Source: SAR116 cluster alpha proteobacterium HIMB100 (lineage in GTDB: Bacteria; Pseudomonadota; Alphaproteobacteria; Puniceispirillales; Puniceispirillaceae). Taken from it: a DNA stretch of 64,000 nt. Each line of letters opens with the position of its first letter. Positions within the stretch are counted from its first letter, which is position 1. Where the stretch lies: assembly GCA_000238815.2 (NCBI GenBank), contig AFXB01000007.1, forward strand, positions 21,336 through 85,335. Reading direction: 5' to 3'. This document shows positions 61,389-64,000 of the stretch, piece by piece. The notes below the pieces were generated by a model, which did no database searches, was not told the origin of the DNA, and saw only the letters and a program-made list of their open reading frames with translations. Made by a program: the position numbers and the translations under genes.

Positions 61389-61464
61389 AATGGCGACTCC
61401 GGGAGGACTCGAACCCCCAACCTGCTGATTAGAAGTCAGCTGCTCTATCCAGTTGAGCTACGGA
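61389..61464 (-). repeat. Right attachment repeat (within tRNA-Arg)
   Basis: These 76 bp, all but the first three bases of the tRNA plus two bases past its 3' end, are repeated at 52771-52846 with a single mismatch. Confidence 0.85.
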
Positions 61465-61467
61465 GCC
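61391..61467 (-). tRNA. tRNA-Arg (anticodon TCT)
   Basis: On the minus strand a full cloverleaf reads GGCTCCG acceptor, D-arm with GCTCAACTGGATAGAGC, anticodon stem-loop TGACTTCTAATCA with TCT, T-arm with GGGTTCGAGTCCTCC and an encoded CCA. It is the target site of the island and remains intact. Confidence 0.95.
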
Positions 61468-61529
61468 ACAAGGGTGTTGTAATCCTGTGCGGGCGCAGAA
61501 TCAAGCTGCCATTTAAACAGCCCGTCTGA

Positions 61530-61838
61530 TTAATGTGTCCAGCTGCCCACCCTGGTGAACGCAAAATTATCAGCATAAGCCTTCATCCGCAGCTTACGCT
61601 GTTTTGGCGCCAGCACTTCATAGGCAATGTCATGCGCCTCGCAATATCCAATCGCTGCTTCCGCACTGTCAAACCGCAGCTTGACCTGGCGAGCTGTATC
61701 AGCCGAAGCCTGCCAGCCCATTAAAGGTTCAGCGGCAACACGGCCATCACGCGGATATTCCAGCACCCAGCCTTTGGTTTTTCCACGGCCGGACTGCATC
61801 GCAGTTTTTGCTGGTTTGTAAATCTTTGCAACACGCAT
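61530..61838 (-). CDS. NDUFS4-like ETC complex I subunit
   Basis: A 102-residue protein of the NADH dehydrogenase Fe-S protein 4 (18 kDa, NDUFS4) family, an accessory subunit of complex I kept in alphaproteobacteria and mitochondria. MRVAKIYKPAKTAMQSGRGK is the family opening; WQASADTARQVKLRFDSAEA follows, and KAYADNFAFTRVGSWTH is the C-terminal mark. Start 61838 has GGGGG upstream. It stands between two tRNA genes. Confidence 0.88.
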   Translation of the reverse strand: MRVAKIYKPAKTAMQSGRGKTKGWVLEYPRDGRVAAEPLMGWQASADTARQVKLRFDSAEAAIGYCEAHDIAYEVLAPKQRKLRMKAYADNFAFTRVGSWTH

Positions 61839-61894
61839 GTCCGTACCCCCGTTCATCAGACAGTGCAGGCCCTGGTATTGCCTCATGCAAAAAA

Positions 61895-61971
<77 letters not shown>

Positions 61972-62039
61972 ACACGGCGTGTTTTACACCCACATGCCCC
62001 TATAATTCAACCCTAAAGTCACCACAATAAGGAAAAAAA

Positions 62040-62564
62040 TTAACCGCCCAGTTGTTCAAGCTGCGCCAAGGTGGCCACCAGCGCTTCTGGCAGCTTCAGC
62101 ACCGTGCCCTGCCTCAAATTCTTTACCTGTGCCTGTCCGGCGTTCAGTTCGACCACATAACGGGCAGGCTTGACAGAGAGCAGTCCCCTCATCGAAAAAG
62201 GCGTTGTGTATTCATAAGATGAAATCAGTTTCTTTTGTTCTGAAAAATACAATATATCAAGTGATAGAGGGGTGTTTTTCATCCAAAAATTTCGCATTTT
62301 TTCTTCAGACCAGACAAACAACATCCCGCCAGCCTCTGGCAGCTTTGTGCGGAACATCAGCCCGCGGCTGCGTGCTTTTGCGGTAGCAGCCAGCTCCAGA
62401 TGATAAATATGCTCAGCGCCCTCAGGCGTGATCAGGGTGACCGGCCATGTGGTTCTGTCTTCCGCCCGGGCCTCAGACAGGCCGGACATCAGAACCAACA
62501 ACAGGGCGAACAGACAAACCATCCGTCTCATTATCAGGCTATTTTCATTCACAACCATCATCAT
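62040..62564 (-). CDS. DUF192 family secreted protein
   Basis: A 174-residue exported protein of the DUF192 family. The signal peptide is VCLFALLLVLMSGLSEARA; the family marks are RSRGLMFRTKLPEAGGMLFV, MRNFWMKNTPLSLDILY and YVVELNAGQ. Function is unknown. GAAAGG lies 4 nt before a triple ATG at 62564; the start lies within the end of the HDAC gene, so they are coupled. Confidence 0.85.
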   Translation of the reverse strand: MMMVVNENSLIMRRMVCLFALLLVLMSGLSEARAEDRTTWPVTLITPEGAEHIYHLELAATAKARSRGLMFRTKLPEAGGMLFVWSEEKMRNFWMKNTPLSLDILYFSEQKKLISSYEYTTPFSMRGLLSVKPARYVVELNAGQAQVKNLRQGTVLKLPEALVATLAQLEQLGG

Positions 62565-63600
62565 ATAACCTTTCAAACCATCTGCCAGGCTTATCACGCG
62601 CTCGCCGATGCCTCCAGTCTAGCCCGTCCAGCAATGCACTTCCTTCTGGCGGCAGGACACAGTGATAAGGGTCCTTGCCACAGACTAGCCCCCAGATTCC
62701 AGTCCAAGCCCGTGCGGTACTGAACGGGTTATATCCGCCGCCGCCCAGCACCAATGTCGGCTTATTCATTCCTAAAATCTGGTCTGCGGCCCGCCAATAG
62801 CCAATATTGCTGAACATCAGACCTGATTGCGGGTCATCAGCCAGACCGTCACATCCGGCCTGAAAAATGATGAACTCTGGATTAAATCTATCCAGTTCAG
62901 GCAGAATATCCTCTTCAACACAGCGCAGGAATTCAGCATCCCCTGCCCCGCGTTCCAGCGTGAAATTCCGGGCAAACCCGCCCCCTATATCTCCTGCCGG
63001 GCCGGTTCGCGGCCATTTATTTGCTTCATGTACAGACCATAACCGCACCCGCTCATCTGCGGATAAATGCGCTTGCACCCCATCAGGATGATGCGCATCA
63101 ATATCGATATAGGCTATTTTTTGCGCACCTCTGTTCAGCAGCCGCAACAGCGCAAGAGCCGGATCATTTACAAAGCAAAAGCCGTTCGCCCGGTCAGGCA
63201 GGCCATGATGGGTTCCGCCGGACGGATTGAAAATGCGGCTGGCCTGTCCGTCATATAAAACATCTGCCGCCTTCAGACTGGCTGCTGCTGCTGTTGCCGG
63301 ACGCCGGAAAACATCAGCAAAAATCGGGTTGCTGTCCCGCCCGATGCGATGCTTGTCCATCCGGTCCTGATCAAGGGCCTGGTCGCGTTCGGCATCCTGC
63401 AAGGCCGTTATATAGGCGGTTGTGTGGAACAGGCCAAGCTGTTCAGCAGTCGCCGGCAGGACAGGCCGATAAGAGGCATCTGGCAACCAGCCCAAAATCC
63501 GGCACAGGTCAATAACCGGCCAGACCCGGGCAATATTCAACGGGTGGCCATCACCATAAACAGAACCACGGAAAATATCAGAGCCGAAAAACAAATTCAT
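62545..63600 (-). CDS. Histone-deacetylase family (AcuC/acetylpolyamine-type) deacetylase
   Basis: A 351-residue arginase/deacetylase-fold protein. The paired His are in GGTHHGLPDRANGFCF (about 131-132), the zinc ligands in YIDIDAHHPDG (D168, H170), and the last Asp in QAGCDGLADDP. Substrates of bacterial members include acetyl-CoA synthetase lysines and acetylpolyamines. ATG 63600 is preferred to TTG 63609. It overlaps the DUF192 gene by 20 bp. Confidence 0.88.
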   Translation of the reverse strand: MNLFFGSDIFRGSVYGDGHPLNIARVWPVIDLCRILGWLPDASYRPVLPATAEQLGLFHTTAYITALQDAERDQALDQDRMDKHRIGRDSNPIFADVFRRPATAAAASLKAADVLYDGQASRIFNPSGGTHHGLPDRANGFCFVNDPALALLRLLNRGAQKIAYIDIDAHHPDGVQAHLSADERVRLWSVHEANKWPRTGPAGDIGGGFARNFTLERGAGDAEFLRCVEEDILPELDRFNPEFIIFQAGCDGLADDPQSGLMFSNIGYWRAADQILGMNKPTLVLGGGGYNPFSTARAWTGIWGLVCGKDPYHCVLPPEGSALLDGLDWRHRRARDKPGRWFERLYDDGCE

Positions 63601-63822
63601 ACAGGTCAAAACTTCTGGTTTATTCTATCCATAGGTTGATCTTTTTTTACAAAAATTTACGATAAGGTATAAATTAAAGACGCAAAACTGACATCTTTGT
63701 TTTGTTGTAAACATGAATCACATCTTGATCCAACTCAAGGCTGAACTGAATAGCGATTAAATAGCGATATAGGATTTCCCCTTCAACACACCGTATCTGC
63801 CACAGGTTAAAGGAGCTGAAAA

Positions 63823-64000
63823 ATGCAGAAACCGACTTTTCCATCCTTATGGAAATTTATCAGTGCATATTCAGTTTTGCTGATCATCGGGGCTTTTGGT
63901 GCAGTTTTTTGGGCAAACTTTAATTTCGCCAGCTATGACAGAATCGCTGGGATGGTGCTGGTCGAAGATTTCTTTTTCGGAAAACTTTATGGACAGACCC
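63823..64000 (+). CDS. nhaA: Na+/H+ antiporter NhaA, N-terminal part
   Basis: The first 59 residues are present before the window ends. AAAGGAG lies 6 nt before the ATG. KFISAYSVLLIIGAFGAVFW is the first membrane helix, followed by ANFNFASYDRI, which corresponds to the family's WAN..(P/F)..Y segment. NhaA exports Na+ in exchange for protons. The call is from the N-terminus only. Confidence 0.65.
   Translation, partial: MQKPTFPSLWKFISAYSVLLIIGAFGAVFWANFNFASYDRIAGMVLVEDFFFGKLYGQT

Larger units (their letters stand above)
52771..61464. mobile_element. Integrated element (genomic island) at tRNA-Arg
   Basis: The element is bounded by a 76-bp direct repeat of tRNA-Arg sequence (52771-52846 and 61389-61464, one mismatch at 52782/61400) and carries a tyrosine integrase beside the intact tRNA. 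Its genes differ from the surrounding ones in character: small secreted proteins, unknown families, an HGG-motif protein and a repeat-rich non-coding zone. No conjugation, capsid or replication protein is visible, so it is a satellite-like or decayed element. A third boundary-type repeat inside it suggests two insertion events. Confidence 0.85.

Overview
The window reads as a chromosome segment of a marine alphaproteobacterium. The gene set (AapJQMP amino-acid ABC transporter, tripartite tricarboxylate transporter with sulfatases, BKACE enzyme, NDUFS4-like complex I protein, PhyH dioxygenases) fits a SAR116/Puniceispirillum-like heterotroph, but that placement is inference from content and no marker gene was compared. 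Both ends cut genes: a VOC protein on the left and a probable NhaA antiporter on the right.

1-7.5 kb: a PLP enzyme of the D-cysteine desulfhydrase/L-cysteate sulfo-lyase family, an isovaleryl-type acyl-CoA dehydrogenase, a SAF-domain dehydrogenase, a BKACE enzyme, an Lrp regulator and a secreted serine hydrolase. 7.5-15.4 kb: an organosulfur-type locus made of an MBL hydrolase, a sulfatase and MarR, divergent from tctC-tctB-tctA and a second sulfatase, with a 17-bp palindrome between the two arms. 15.4-24.2 kb: a candidate small RNA, two small regulator-like genes, a PhyH dioxygenase, a 5'-truncated RTX protein, acyl-CoA synthetase with SixA, and cysK-sseA. 24.2-35 kb: aapP-M-Q-J, metC, an FAD oxidase, an IlvD/Edd dehydratase and an orphan Fe3+ permease behind a Fur-like box. 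35-50 kb: housekeeping and accessory genes (enoyl-CoA hydratase, asparaginase, MFS, PhyH, pirin, threonine dehydratase, cupin, SDR, LLM), several unlisted small proteins, and a structured leader that looks like a terminator/antiterminator switch at 47.5-47.7 kb. 50.4-52.7 kb: a secreted alginate-lyase-like ORF that continues in frame past a TAG codon.

52.77-61.46 kb is an integrated element. A tyrosine integrase sits next to an intact tRNA-Arg(TCT), and a 76-bp copy of that tRNA with one mismatch marks the far end. Inside are a cupin/SnoaL/DUF1330/membrane-protein run with a palindromic operator, a methyltransferase, an epimerase, a tandem pair of near-identical proteins of unknown family, two secreted proteins, an HGG-motif protein, and a 0.5-kb non-coding zone with ten GTAACC/GGTTAC motifs and a strong hairpin that looks like an origin or control region. 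A boundary-type repeat occurs at both ends and once in the middle, suggesting stepwise assembly. Beyond the island are an NDUFS4-like protein, tRNA-Pro, a DUF192 protein, an HDAC-family deacetylase and nhaA.

All calls come from reading the sequence and recalling family motifs. No database search or structure prediction was run.
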